Both the position numbers and the translations under genes were made by a program. From an uncultured Bacteroidales bacterium (GTDB lineage: Bacteria > Bacteroidota > Bacteroidia > Bacteroidales > Paludibacteraceae), in contig ONUF01000027.1 in NCBI GenBank assembly GCA_900321005.1, positions 1-35,149 of the forward strand: a stretch of 35,149 nt of DNA. The letters are read 5' to 3'. Position 1 is the stretch's first letter; each line of letters begins with the position of its first letter. Below are positions 23,648 through 31,454 of the stretch, one piece after another. Under the pieces are notes generated by a model. It had not been told where the DNA came from and ran no database searches. It worked only from the letters and a program-made list of their open reading frames with translations.

Positions 23648-23968
23648 TTAAGCAATAACAATTTCTTTAACTACGACATTCGTCAAATCCTGACGGTGTC
23701 CATTCAGTTTGCGGAAACCTTTGCGACGTTTCTTGTGGAAAACAAGAATCTTCTCACCGCGGCACTCGTTGTCGAGTACTTCGCAAACCACTTTAGCGCC
23801 CTTTACATAAGGAGCACCAACTTTTACTTTGCCCTCATTGTCGAGGAGCAGAACGTTCTCAAACTCGACCGTTGCACCTTTCTCAAGGTCAGCGATGCGG
23901 TTGATGAACAGTTTCTTGCCAGCTTCTACCTTAAACTGCTGGCCTTTCATTTCTACAATTGCGTACAT
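23648..23968 (-). CDS. rplU: 50S ribosomal protein bL21
   Basis: A 106-residue protein with the bL21 signatures [20 protein letters not shown] and the C-terminal [18 protein letters not shown]. It binds 23S rRNA early in 50S assembly. It is first in the unit rplU-rpmA-serS, behind a leader of about 120 nt with two clear hairpins and a promoter shared in sequence with tRNA-Lys. Confidence 0.97.
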   Translation of the reverse strand: MYAIVEMKGQQFKVEAGKKLFINRIADLEKGATVEFENVLLLDNEGKVKVGAPYVKGAKVVCEVLDNECRGEKILVFHKKRRKGFRKLNGHRQDLTNVVVKEIVIA

Positions 23969-24002
23969 TGACGATTGTTTTAAATGTTCGGGCGGTGCGG
24001 CG

Positions 24003-24090
24003 TTCGCTACTCGAGCGAAACTTAAACAAGCCTATCCGTATAAATAACTTCGCTTTTTGTCTGCGTGTCGATGCTATCGACCGAAAAAGC
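24003..24090 (-). promoter_or_regulatory. Structured 5' leader of rplU (candidate L21 autoregulatory leader)
   Basis: In transcript order, GCTTTTT (24090-24084) pairs with AAAAAGC (24058-24052). This stem encloses GTCGAT/ATCGAC (24081-24076 and 24072-24067) with a three-base loop. A second hairpin TTCGCT/AGCGAA (24019-24014 and 24008-24003) lies closer to the start codon. Leaders bound by ribosomal proteins are common ahead of such operons; binding by L21 here is inference. Confidence 0.5.
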
Positions 24091-24133
24091 GTGCAAAATT
24101 ACTACAAATTTTTGAATTGACCAAATTTTTTTG
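24091..24133 (-). promoter_or_regulatory. Extended promoter of rplU-rpmA-serS
   Basis: Minus strand: -33 TTG (24124-24122) and -7 TAATTTTG (24101-24094), spaced 23 nt. Identical over 41 of 43 bp to the tRNA-Lys promoter at 15747-15789. Confidence 0.8.
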
Positions 24134-24167
24134 CAGAATTTTGCATTTTTATTGGTTTTTGCTACTT

Positions 24168-26111
24168 TTAGTAGGCACTCATTTGCTTTTTGACCGTTTC
24201 ATTAATGAAATCCGCGAACTCCTGGATGGTCATCGAGCCCTTCTCTTCCGCGCCTTGCTGACGAACGGAAACGAGACCTTGTTCCGCCTCTTTTTCGCCG
24301 ACGATGAGCATATACGGAATACGCTTCAATTCGTTGTCGCGAATCTTACGTCCGAGCTTCTCGTTACGGTCATCTACGATGACACGTACGTCCTGTTGTT
24401 CGAGGACCTCCTTAACTTTCCAAGCATACTCGTTGCTCTTCTCGGAGATTGGCAGTACAACAGCCTGATCCGGCGTCAGCCACAACGGGAATTTACCGGC
24501 GGTGTGCTCGATCAGCACGGCTACGAAACGCTCCATTGAACCGAACGGCGCGCGGTGGATCATGACGGGACGGTGTTTCTGGTTGTCCTCACCCGTATAT
24601 TCGAGTTCGAAACGCTCCGGCAGGTTGTAGTCCACTTGGATGGTACCCAACTGCCAACGGCGACCGAGGGCATCCTTCACCATAAAGTCGAGTTTCGGGC
24701 CGTAGAAAGCCGCCTCACCGGTCTCTTCGCGTGCCGGCAGATTCATCTCTTTGCACGCCTCACGAATGGCATTCTCTGCGTGCTCCCAGATCTCGTCTGA
24801 ACCTACGTATTTCTCGTGGTTGTTCGGGTCGCGGAGCGAGATCTGCGCCTCGTAGTTCTCGAAATTCAGGGCCTTGAAGATGATGTTGATGATCTCCATG
24901 ACGCGGATAAACTCCTGCTTCACCTGATCGGGGCGGCAGAAGATGTGCGCGTCATCCTGCGTGAACGAACGAACACGCGTCAGTCCGTGCAACTCGCCCG
25001 ATTGCTCGTAACGATAGACGGTTCCGAATTCCGCGCAGCGGAACGGCAGCTCTTTGTACGAACGCGGGCTGTTCTTGTAGATCGCGCAGTGGTGAGGACA
25101 GTTCATCGGTTTAAGCAGATAAACCTCTCCCTCTTCCGGCGTGGTGATGGGTTGGAACGAATCCTTACCGTAGTGATCCCAGTGACCGGAAGTCATATAG
25201 AGTGTTTTACTACCAATATGCGGGGTGATCACCTGCTCGTAACCGTAGCGCTTCTGGATCTTCTTGAGGAAATCCTCGAGGCGCAGACGCAGGGCAGTGC
25301 CCTTCGGCAACCAGATTGGCAGACCCTTGCCGACCATGTCGGAGAACATGAACAGTTCGAGGTCCTTGCCGATCTTACGGTGGTCACGTTTCTTCGCCTC
25401 CTCGAGAAGCGCGAGATACTCGTCGAGCATCGCTTTTTTCGGGAAGGAGATACCGTATATACGCGTCATCATCGGGCGTTTCTCGTCCCCGCGCCAATAA
25501 GCGGCGGAGCAAGAGAGCACTTTGACGGCTTTGATAGGTTCGGTGGAAAGCAAGTGCGGACCGCGGCAGAGATCTGTGAACGCGCCTTGCGTGTACGTGG
25601 TAATATGTCCGTCTTCGAGTTCGGAGATCAACTCGCATTTATAACTCTGGCCCTTGTCGCCGAACGCTTTCAACGCATCAGCTTTGCTGATAGCGCGTTT
25701 TACGAGCGCTTCTTTCTTCGCGCGCAACTCCATCATCTTGTTCTCGATAGCGGCAAAACAGGTGTCGTTAATCACCACACCCTCGGGCGGCATCACATCG
25801 TAATAAAAACCGTTCTCGATAGCCGGTCCGATACCGAATTGGATACCCGGATAGAGTTCTTGCAGCGCCTCAGCCATCAAGTGCGACGAGGTATGCCAGA
25901 AAGCATGCTTGGCCTGCTCGTCCTCCCATTTATGGAGTTTGATGCTGCTGTCCGACTCGATAGGAAAATTGAGTTCTACGATTTGATCATTGACTGACGC
26001 ACAAAGGATGTCTTGTGCCAATCGACTGCTGATAGACTCAGCGATTTGCAACGGCGTCACGCCGTTTTCGTACTCACGGACGCTCCCGTCCGGAAAAGTG
26101 ATTTTAATCAT
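24168..26111 (-). CDS. thrS: Threonyl-tRNA synthetase
   Basis: A 647-residue class II synthetase charging tRNA-Thr. Domains in order: TGS (residues 1-60, [17 protein letters not shown]), the editing domain ([13 protein letters not shown] near 74, and [14 protein letters not shown]), the catalytic core with [20 protein letters not shown] (zinc Cys and His) and [20 protein letters not shown] (motif 2), and the anticodon-binding C-terminus ([15 protein letters not shown]). The ATG at 26111 is chosen because TGS begins there; 13 extra upstream codons are not conserved. It has its own promoter. In many bacteria infC-rpmI-rplT follow thrS; here rplU-rpmA-serS do. Confidence 0.97.
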   Translation of the reverse strand: MIKITFPDGSVREYENGVTPLQIAESISSRLAQDILCASVNDQIVELNFPIESDSSIKLHKWEDEQAKHAFWHTSSHLMAEALQELYPGIQFGIGPAIENGFYYDVMPPEGVVINDTCFAAIENKMMELRAKKEALVKRAISKADALKAFGDKGQSYKCELISELEDGHITTYTQGAFTDLCRGPHLLSTEPIKAVKVLSCSAAYWRGDEKRPMMTRIYGISFPKKAMLDEYLALLEEAKKRDHRKIGKDLELFMFSDMVGKGLPIWLPKGTALRLRLEDFLKKIQKRYGYEQVITPHIGSKTLYMTSGHWDHYGKDSFQPITTPEEGEVYLLKPMNCPHHCAIYKNSPRSYKELPFRCAEFGTVYRYEQSGELHGLTRVRSFTQDDAHIFCRPDQVKQEFIRVMEIINIIFKALNFENYEAQISLRDPNNHEKYVGSDEIWEHAENAIREACKEMNLPAREETGEAAFYGPKLDFMVKDALGRRWQLGTIQVDYNLPERFELEYTGEDNQKHRPVMIHRAPFGSMERFVAVLIEHTAGKFPLWLTPDQAVVLPISEKSNEYAWKVKEVLEQQDVRVIVDDRNEKLGRKIRDNELKRIPYMLIVGEKEAEQGLVSVRQQGAEEKGSMTIQEFADFINETVKKQMSAY

Positions 26112-26202
26112 ATTGATAAACGTACAAATGTTTATGCCCGCGCGGCTCACAACTGCTACGCAAGGCGTTAATATGGTGTGTTGTGATTTTCAAAAACGGC
26201 TG

Positions 26203-26233
26203 CAAAGGTACAACAAAAATTGCATATATGCAA
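26203..26233 (-). promoter_or_regulatory. Promoter of thrS
   Basis: TTGCATAT (26233-26226) and TACCTTTG (26210-26203) on the minus strand, 23 nt apart. The -33 box is part of the palindrome TTGCATATATGCAA. Confidence 0.8.
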
Positions 26234-26250
26234 GTATTTAGGCGAATAAT

Positions 26251-26281
26251 TTGCATAATTCAGAAAAAAACCGTACCTTTG
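26251..26281 (+). promoter_or_regulatory. Promoter of the nuclease operon
   Basis: TTGCATAA (26251-26258) and TACCTTTG (26274-26281), 23 nt apart, with an A-tract between. It is divergent from the thrS promoter with 17 bp between the two -33 boxes. Confidence 0.8.
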
Positions 26282-26307
26282 CAGCCGCAATGTAATATCG
26301 ACGACTT

Positions 26308-27096
26308 ATGAGACAGCGGATATTTTCTATTCTGTTGATTGCCTTTTTGGCGGCGACTTTCTCTGTTCCGGCGTACGGATGGGGACAGAAAGGGCATCGT
26401 ATTATTGCGCAGATCGCGTATGACAACCTGAGTCGCAAAGCCCACAAAGCCGTGGACAAGACGCTTGGTCAAAAGGGCGCTATCTATTGGGCAAACTGGC
26501 CGGACGAGATCAAATCCGACACCATCTATCCGGATAGTTACGATTGGCATTTCCAGGACTTTGACGGCGGGCTATCGGACTCCCTCGTAGCCGACGCGCT
26601 CATTCATTATCCCGCCGAAGGCGGTAACATGTTCCGCGCGCTGGACAGCCTCGTCGCCGTCCTTAAAGCCGGCAAAGGGGACGCGCATACCTTACGATTC
26701 GTGATCCATCTTTCCGGCGACCGTTATTGCCCGATGCACATGGCCCACATGGATGACAAAGGCGGTAACCTGGTGAAGATGAAGTGGTTCAGGGAAGAGA
26801 CCCGTCTGCACACCGTGTGGGACACCCACCTGATTGAATCACAGGGATACAGTTATTCGGAGTTCGCCGAGAAATTGGAACTCGAATATGGCTGGGCAAA
26901 GAAATACATCGACGCGCAAACCAACGCCGAACTGCTGCTCGACACCTATCACCTGACCTCCGACATCTACACCTACCAGGCCACCTGGGACGGCAACACC
27001 TACCATTATATCTACCGGTGGCGCACGGAGATGGAGGAACAACTCTACATCGCCGGAATCCGTCTGGCCAAACTGCTGAACGAAATATATAAATAA
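26308..27096 (+). CDS. Exported S1/P1-type nuclease
   Basis: A 262-residue zinc nuclease that degrades single-stranded DNA and RNA. The signal peptide ends at about residue 24, so the mature protein begins at Trp25 (WGQKGHRIIAQIA). In this family the N-terminal Trp amine binds the trinuclear zinc site. Further ligands fit WANWPDEI, FVIHLSGDRYCPMHMAH and the HTVWDTHLIE segment. HLSGDRYCPMH differs slightly from the usual H-x-x-G-D-x-H-Q-P-L-H: a Tyr and Cys replace the middle His and Gln, so one ligand may be changed. Location is periplasm or outside. It is the first gene of a five-gene unit with a second nuclease directly downstream. Confidence 0.9.
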   Translation: MRQRIFSILLIAFLAATFSVPAYGWGQKGHRIIAQIAYDNLSRKAHKAVDKTLGQKGAIYWANWPDEIKSDTIYPDSYDWHFQDFDGGLSDSLVADALIHYPAEGGNMFRALDSLVAVLKAGKGDAHTLRFVIHLSGDRYCPMHMAHMDDKGGNLVKMKWFREETRLHTVWDTHLIESQGYSYSEFAEKLELEYGWAKKYIDAQTNAELLLDTYHLTSDIYTYQATWDGNTYHYIYRWRTEMEEQLYIAGIRLAKLLNEIYK

Positions 27097-27104
27097 ACGA
27101 TACC

Positions 27105-28298
27105 ATGAAAAAATCTTTTACACTGTTTCTGACTCTTCTCTGCGCTGCGGGTTTGTTCGCGGCCGACATCGACATGCAGATCCATTGGGGCACAAAAGAG
27201 GCCCAACAGAAATCGATGACCACTGCCGGCAAGCAGAAGAAATATTACACGGAAGACTATAGTCCGGAGAACCTGCGTGCACTGAGCGGCGACGACCTCT
27301 TCGGCGCGCTGAACACGCTGATGGGTAACACCTGCAGGCTCCTGGAAGACGGGTACGACTATGATGCGTTGCGCTTTTCGTACAAGGAGGTAGACAAAGA
27401 CCTCAATAACTCCGGAAACATCATCGGTTATTATGACGGTCAGTCGATGAACGGCACATGGGATGGCGGCACGACCTACAACCGCGAGCACACCTGGCCG
27501 CAATCGAAAGGCGCGAACAAGAACACCCCGATGGGCTACGACATGCAATCGGTGCGCCCGGCGAACGCTGCCATCAACAGCAGCCGCGGCAGTAAGGCGT
27601 ACGGCGAAGGCAGTCAGTTTTACGACCCGAATGAGATAGCGATCAATAACTCGCTGTATGCGCCCGAGCACTTGGGTTCCTATCGCGGCGACTGTGCGCG
27701 CGTAATCCTTTACGATTATGTGGTGTACGGCGAAGCGGGAGGACACAAGAACGACTTCTACCTGGGCAACGCGCAACTGCTGAGCAAGTTCGGCAAAAAC
27801 GGCATCTTTGAGTCGGTGGGTATTCTGCTTAAATGGCACATGCAGGATCCTTCGTCGCTGACGGAGATGGTTCGCAACGACGGTGCGCAGGTCTATCAGG
27901 GCAACCGCAACCCCTTCATCGACTATCCGGAACTGGCGATTCAGATGCTGAAGGACAAAGTGACGACCTATAAAGTGACCGTCACGGGCGCAGAGATGTG
28001 GCCGGCCTATTCGCTCACGCTCAACACCGGATTTATCTCGTACATGGGCACGAAAAACTCGCGTCCCGCAGAAGTGACCGTCACCGGCGCGACCAGTACC
28101 TACGACAAGGTTTCCGGCCGGCTCACGATCACGAACGTCAAAGGGGAAGTGAAGATCTCCGTGGCTTCTACACAGGCCCTGGAAATGACCGAAGACGGAC
28201 AAAAAGCAATCAAGACCATCCACAACGGACAAATAGTCATCATCAAGAATGGCAAAGCGTATTCTATTCTCGGCACTCCTGTTGGCGATATTCGTTAA
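27105..28298 (+). CDS. Exported endonuclease I (EndA/NucM) with a T9SS-like C-terminal tail
   Basis: A 397-residue protein with a signal peptide (MKKSFTLFLTLLCAAGLFA) and an endonuclease I beta-beta-alpha-metal domain. TTYNREHTWPQSKGANKN carries the catalytic His, DMQSVRPANAAINSSRG follows, and YRGDCARVILYDYVVYG closes the core. A beta-rich region after about residue 285 leads to a tail (KTIHNGQIVIIKNGKAYSIL). This tail resembles the shortened type IX secretion C-terminal domains of Bacteroidales, so the enzyme may be secreted or attached to the surface. It degrades double-stranded DNA and possibly RNA. The last 50 bp also encode the signal peptide of the next gene in another frame. Confidence 0.9.
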   Translation: MKKSFTLFLTLLCAAGLFAADIDMQIHWGTKEAQQKSMTTAGKQKKYYTEDYSPENLRALSGDDLFGALNTLMGNTCRLLEDGYDYDALRFSYKEVDKDLNNSGNIIGYYDGQSMNGTWDGGTTYNREHTWPQSKGANKNTPMGYDMQSVRPANAAINSSRGSKAYGEGSQFYDPNEIAINNSLYAPEHLGSYRGDCARVILYDYVVYGEAGGHKNDFYLGNAQLLSKFGKNGIFESVGILLKWHMQDPSSLTEMVRNDGAQVYQGNRNPFIDYPELAIQMLKDKVTTYKVTVTGAEMWPAYSLTLNTGFISYMGTKNSRPAEVTVTGATSTYDKVSGRLTITNVKGEVKISVASTQALEMTEDGQKAIKTIHNGQIVIIKNGKAYSILGTPVGDIR

Positions 28299-29034
28299 CG
28301 GCGTGTCGGCAGGCACGAACCTGCAGGTATTCTACGACTTCGGTAGCGCAGGAACGGTTTGCGAGAACAAACGTTCGAATCGCGTGACGACCACTATCGA
28401 ACTCTTCTACCCCGACCCGTGGGGTACGACTTTTGCGTTCGTGGACCTCGACTATAACATCAACCCCATCGACCCGCAGAACACGCCCTTTATGAGTTAT
28501 GCGGAGTTCGCGCGATGCCTTAATTTCTGGCAGCAGACGAAGGCGAAGGACCTGAGTGTCCAAGTGGAGTACAACGGCGGTTTGGGTATTTTCAAAGACG
28601 CCGAAGGCGGCATCCGCGGCTACGGCATCAACCACGCCGCGCTCGTGGGTCTGAACTACTGCCTGCACACCGCCGATTACAAGAATATTTTCAATCTCGA
28701 ACTGCTCTATAAATACATCGTCGATCCGGATAACGGCACGAAGAACCAAGCGCCGATCCAATTCACCTTCGTCTGGGGCTGCGATGATTTCTGCACGGCG
28801 CCGGGCCTGCGTTTCTCGGGTTTCCTGGATATCTGGGGTCAGCGTTTCGGCGGCCAACAATCGTTTGTAATCCTCACCGAGCCGCAACTGTGGTATAACG
28901 TCGGCCGGTGGTTCAAATGCCCGAACCTCAATATCGGCACGGAGATTGAATTCAGTTATAACTTCAACGGCGGGACGCCGGGTACGGGATTCATGTGCAA
29001 TCCCTGTTTAGGTATTAAATGGACTTTTGACTAA
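28249..29034 (+). CDS. DUF5020-like outer-membrane channel (Tsx-like)
   Basis: A 261-residue protein with a signal peptide (MAKRILFSALLLAIFVNGVSA) and a barrel-like body: TTTIELFYPDPWGTTFAFVD, HAALVGLNYCLHT, FNLELLYKYIV, QFTFVWGCDDF, FSGFLDIWG, FVILTEPQLWYNVGRWF, and a final LGIKWTFD. This pattern matches the DUF5020 family, which I recall as related to the nucleoside-specific porin Tsx. The setting behind two exported nucleases supports nucleoside uptake. The start overlaps the endonuclease gene by 50 bp, and the stop directly abuts the antiporter ATG. The family call is moderate and the substrate is inferred. Confidence 0.75.
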   Translation: MAKRILFSALLLAIFVNGVSAGTNLQVFYDFGSAGTVCENKRSNRVTTTIELFYPDPWGTTFAFVDLDYNINPIDPQNTPFMSYAEFARCLNFWQQTKAKDLSVQVEYNGGLGIFKDAEGGIRGYGINHAALVGLNYCLHTADYKNIFNLELLYKYIVDPDNGTKNQAPIQFTFVWGCDDFCTAPGLRFSGFLDIWGQRFGGQQSFVILTEPQLWYNVGRWFKCPNLNIGTEIEFSYNFNGGTPGTGFMCNPCLGIKWTFD

Positions 29035-30207
29035 ATGCTGTTTATTTTTATCGTCATCGCAATCTTTGCGGTCGCTCTCACTCGTAAGATTCCGTTCAAA
29101 GAACGGATCACTATCTTCTCTCGTGGCGCAGGTAACACGAACCTGCTGCTGATGGTATGGATCTTCATGCTCGCCGGCGCTTTTGCCGCGAGCGCGAAAG
29201 AGATGGGAGCGGCGGGAGCGATGGTCGATCTGACGCTGCATTTCCTGCCGGCGAAATTCGCCTTGACGGGTCTGTTCTTAGCGGCTTGTGTCACGTCCCT
29301 TTGTATGGGTACCTCGGTCGGCACGATCGTGGCCTTGATGCCTATTGCCGCAGGGCTGGCGGAACGCACGGAGATGGCTTTGCCGATGGTCGCCGCAGCC
29401 GTTGTAGGCGGTGCGTTCTTCGGCGACAACCTCAGCTTCATCAGCGACACGACGATCGTCGCCACGCAGTCGCAGGGTTGCCAACTGAGCGATAAGTTCC
29501 GCTATAACGTACGCATGGTCATGCCGGCGGCCTTGATTGTCGCGGTGGCCTATGTCTTCCTTGGCGGCGAAGCCGCAGATATCACCGCGACCGGCGCTAT
29601 CGAATGGTGGAAAGTGCTACCCTACCTCGCCGTCCTTATCTGCGCAGCCTGCGGCATCAATGTGCTGGTCGTCCTCACGGCCGGAAATATCCTCACCTGC
29701 CTCACGGGCATCCTCGACGGCAGTTATGACCTGATGGGATGGATCGGCAGCGCCTCGCAAGGTATCATGGGAATGAGCGAATTGATCCTTATCTCGATGC
29801 TCGCCGGCGGTATCTTCGCTATCTTCAGTTATGTCGGTGGACTCGACTTCATCATCGACCGCATGACACGGCATATCAAGGGCCGCGCAGGCGCCGAATG
29901 GAGCATCTGCGGACTCGTCGCATTCGCTAATATCTGCACGGCGAACAACACGATCGCTATCCTCTCCGTCGGCGATATCGCCAAGCGCGTCGCGGAGCAG
30001 TTCGACATAGACCCGCGCCGCAGCGCGAGCCTGCTGGACACCACCAGTTGCTGCGTGCAAGGCATTCTGCCTTATGGCGCCCAGCTGCTCATGGCGAGCG
30101 GCCTTGCCGGCATCTCCGCGATCTCCATCGTCCCCTATCTCTTCTACCCTGCCCTCCTCGGCCTCGCCGTCATTGTAACCATCCTTTTTCAACGCAAAAC
30201 AAAATGA
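29035..30207 (+). CDS. NhaC-type Na+/H+ antiporter family protein
   Basis: A 390-residue inner-membrane protein with about ten membrane helices. Family signatures are MGTSVGTIVALMPIAAGLAE, GGAFFGDNLSFISDTTIVAT and, near the end, ICTANNTIAILSVGDIAKRV with SCCVQGILPYGAQLL. NhaC-like proteins exchange Na+ for H+, and some move organic acids. The N-terminus begins in mid-topology compared with the roughly 430 residues I expect, so one or two helices may be missing. The ATG follows the porin stop with no gap and the end overlaps asnA as ATGA. A role in energising or balancing nucleoside uptake is possible but unproven. Confidence 0.85.
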   Translation: MLFIFIVIAIFAVALTRKIPFKERITIFSRGAGNTNLLLMVWIFMLAGAFAASAKEMGAAGAMVDLTLHFLPAKFALTGLFLAACVTSLCMGTSVGTIVALMPIAAGLAERTEMALPMVAAAVVGGAFFGDNLSFISDTTIVATQSQGCQLSDKFRYNVRMVMPAALIVAVAYVFLGGEAADITATGAIEWWKVLPYLAVLICAACGINVLVVLTAGNILTCLTGILDGSYDLMGWIGSASQGIMGMSELILISMLAGGIFAIFSYVGGLDFIIDRMTRHIKGRAGAEWSICGLVAFANICTANNTIAILSVGDIAKRVAEQFDIDPRRSASLLDTTSCCVQGILPYGAQLLMASGLAGISAISIVPYLFYPALLGLAVIVTILFQRKTK

Positions 30208-31169
30208 TGCAAACAGAACACGCTATAAAACTGGTCAAAGACACCTTCCAACAAGAGTTATCTTCCGCCCTGCGCCTTCGCCGCGTCACTGCGCCTCTCT
30301 TCGTAGAGTCCGGACATGGCCTGAATGACGACCTGACGGGAGTGGAGAAACCGATCACTTTCTTCGTGCCGGAACTCAACCGCACCTGTGAGATCGTCCA
30401 CTCGCTCGCCAAGTGGAAGCGAATGAAGTTATGGCGCATCGACGCCCAACCCGGCTACGGCATCTACACCGACATGAACGCCATCCGCACGTTCGAGACC
30501 CCGGACGACATCCATAGCCTTTATGTGGACCAGTGGGACTGGGAGAAAGTGCTCACGGCCTTCGATCGTACGCGCGAGTACTTACGCGCAACCGTACGCG
30601 ATATCTATAAGGTGCTCAAGAATGTCGAATATGTGGTATGCGAGCGCTATCCGGAACTCAAACCTTTCCTGCCTGACGCAATCACTTTCATCGACTCCGA
30701 AGACCTGTTGCAACGCTACCCCGACCTCTCCGCCAAGGAGCGCGAGAACGCGATATGCCAACAGTTCGGAGCCGTGTTTATCGAAGGCATCGGCGCACCG
30801 CTCTCGAACGGTCAGCCGCATGACAGCCGCGCCGCCGACTACGACGATTGGTCGCTTAACGGCGACATCCTTATCTGGTATCCGATCCTGAACAAAGCCA
30901 TCGAACTCTCGTCCATGGGAATCCGCGTGGACGCAAAATCGATGGAGCGCCAGTTAGCCGCAGCGGGACATAGCGATTGGTCGCAACTCGACTACCACAA
31001 AGCGGTTCTGACCAACACTTTACCGCTCACGATCGGCGGCGGTATCGGTCAGTCGCGACTCTGTATGACGCTTCTCCACAAACAGCATATCGGCGAAGTC
31101 CAAGTGAGCGAATGGTCCGCCGACGAACTCGCCCGCTGTGCCCGAAACGGCATCACACTCCTGCAATAA
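30204..31169 (+). CDS. asnA: Aspartate-ammonia ligase (asparagine synthetase A)
   Basis: A 321-residue AsnA, a class II aminoacyl-tRNA-synthetase-like enzyme making asparagine from aspartate, ammonia and ATP. Motifs include LRRVTAPLFVESGHGLNDDL, VEKPITFFVPE, VHSLAKWKRMKLWR, GIYTDMNAIR, LNGDILIWYP, SSMGIRVD and the C-terminal TIGGGIGQSRLCM. The first of two adjacent ATGs overlaps the antiporter stop. Length is normal. Ammonia released by purine and pyrimidine breakdown could feed it, which would fit the operon, but this is inference. Confidence 0.95.
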   Translation: MMQTEHAIKLVKDTFQQELSSALRLRRVTAPLFVESGHGLNDDLTGVEKPITFFVPELNRTCEIVHSLAKWKRMKLWRIDAQPGYGIYTDMNAIRTFETPDDIHSLYVDQWDWEKVLTAFDRTREYLRATVRDIYKVLKNVEYVVCERYPELKPFLPDAITFIDSEDLLQRYPDLSAKERENAICQQFGAVFIEGIGAPLSNGQPHDSRAADYDDWSLNGDILIWYPILNKAIELSSMGIRVDAKSMERQLAAAGHSDWSQLDYHKAVLTNTLPLTIGGGIGQSRLCMTLLHKQHIGEVQVSEWSADELARCARNGITLLQ

Positions 31170-31217
31170 AACAGGACATTTTTTGCATTTTTATTGCCCA
31201 CTTACGCTAACTCTCTA

Positions 31218-31242
31218 GTATTATATACTATGTATATAATAC
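31218..31242. repeat. Perfect 11-bp inverted repeat
   Basis: GTATTATATAC and GTATATAATAC around TAT, without mismatch. There is no T-tract, so it looks more like an operator or a structured RNA element than a terminator. Confidence 0.75.
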
Positions 31243-31265
31243 AAACGAAAACGCGTGCAAAATTT

Positions 31266-31320
31266 AGTGCGTGATAAGTGCGTCATAAGTGCGTCATAAG
31301 TACGCGGTAAGTGCGAGATT
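31266..31320. repeat. Five tandem 11-bp units
   Basis: AGTGCGTGATA, AGTGCGTCATA, AGTGCGTCATA, AGTACGCGGTA, AGTGCGAGATT in direct succession between the convergent asnA and DUF4301 genes. Confidence 0.9.
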
Positions 31321-31334
31321 ATAGGGGTCCGAAC

Positions 31335-31355
31335 GGGGTATTTTGCTACCCCTTT
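31335..31355 (+). terminator. Possible terminator of the nuclease-asnA operon
   Basis: GGGGTA (31335-31340) pairs with TACCCC (31347-31352) around TTTTGC, followed by TTTG and a T-rich stretch. The T-tract is interrupted. Confidence 0.45.
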
Positions 31356-31399
31356 GCTGCTTTTTGCTACCTTCTGCCATCTTTCGATACTTGTAATGA

Positions 31400-31431
31400 A
31401 CCCCAAAAGTTTTGTGTTCAACTTTTGGGGT
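31400..31431. terminator. Strong hairpin between convergent genes
   Basis: ACCCCAAAAGTT and AACTTTTGGGGT form a perfect 12-bp stem with an 8-base loop. No T-run follows on either strand, but the A4/T4 segments within the arms and the position just after the DUF4301 stop suggest a bidirectional terminator. Confidence 0.55.
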
Positions 31432-31454
31432 CACCTCACAACCGGCAGCTTTTT

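Noticed and set aside
24816-25997. 393-codon plus-strand frame opposite thrS
   Set aside because: Shadow frame with no family features; thrS is certain.
27045-28316. 423-codon minus-strand frame opposite endonuclease I
   Set aside because: Arginine- and valine-rich shadow of a well-supported gene, with no promoter or family motif.
31266-31320. CRISPR array
   Set aside because: Units are 11 bp and directly adjacent, without spacers, and no cas genes are nearby.
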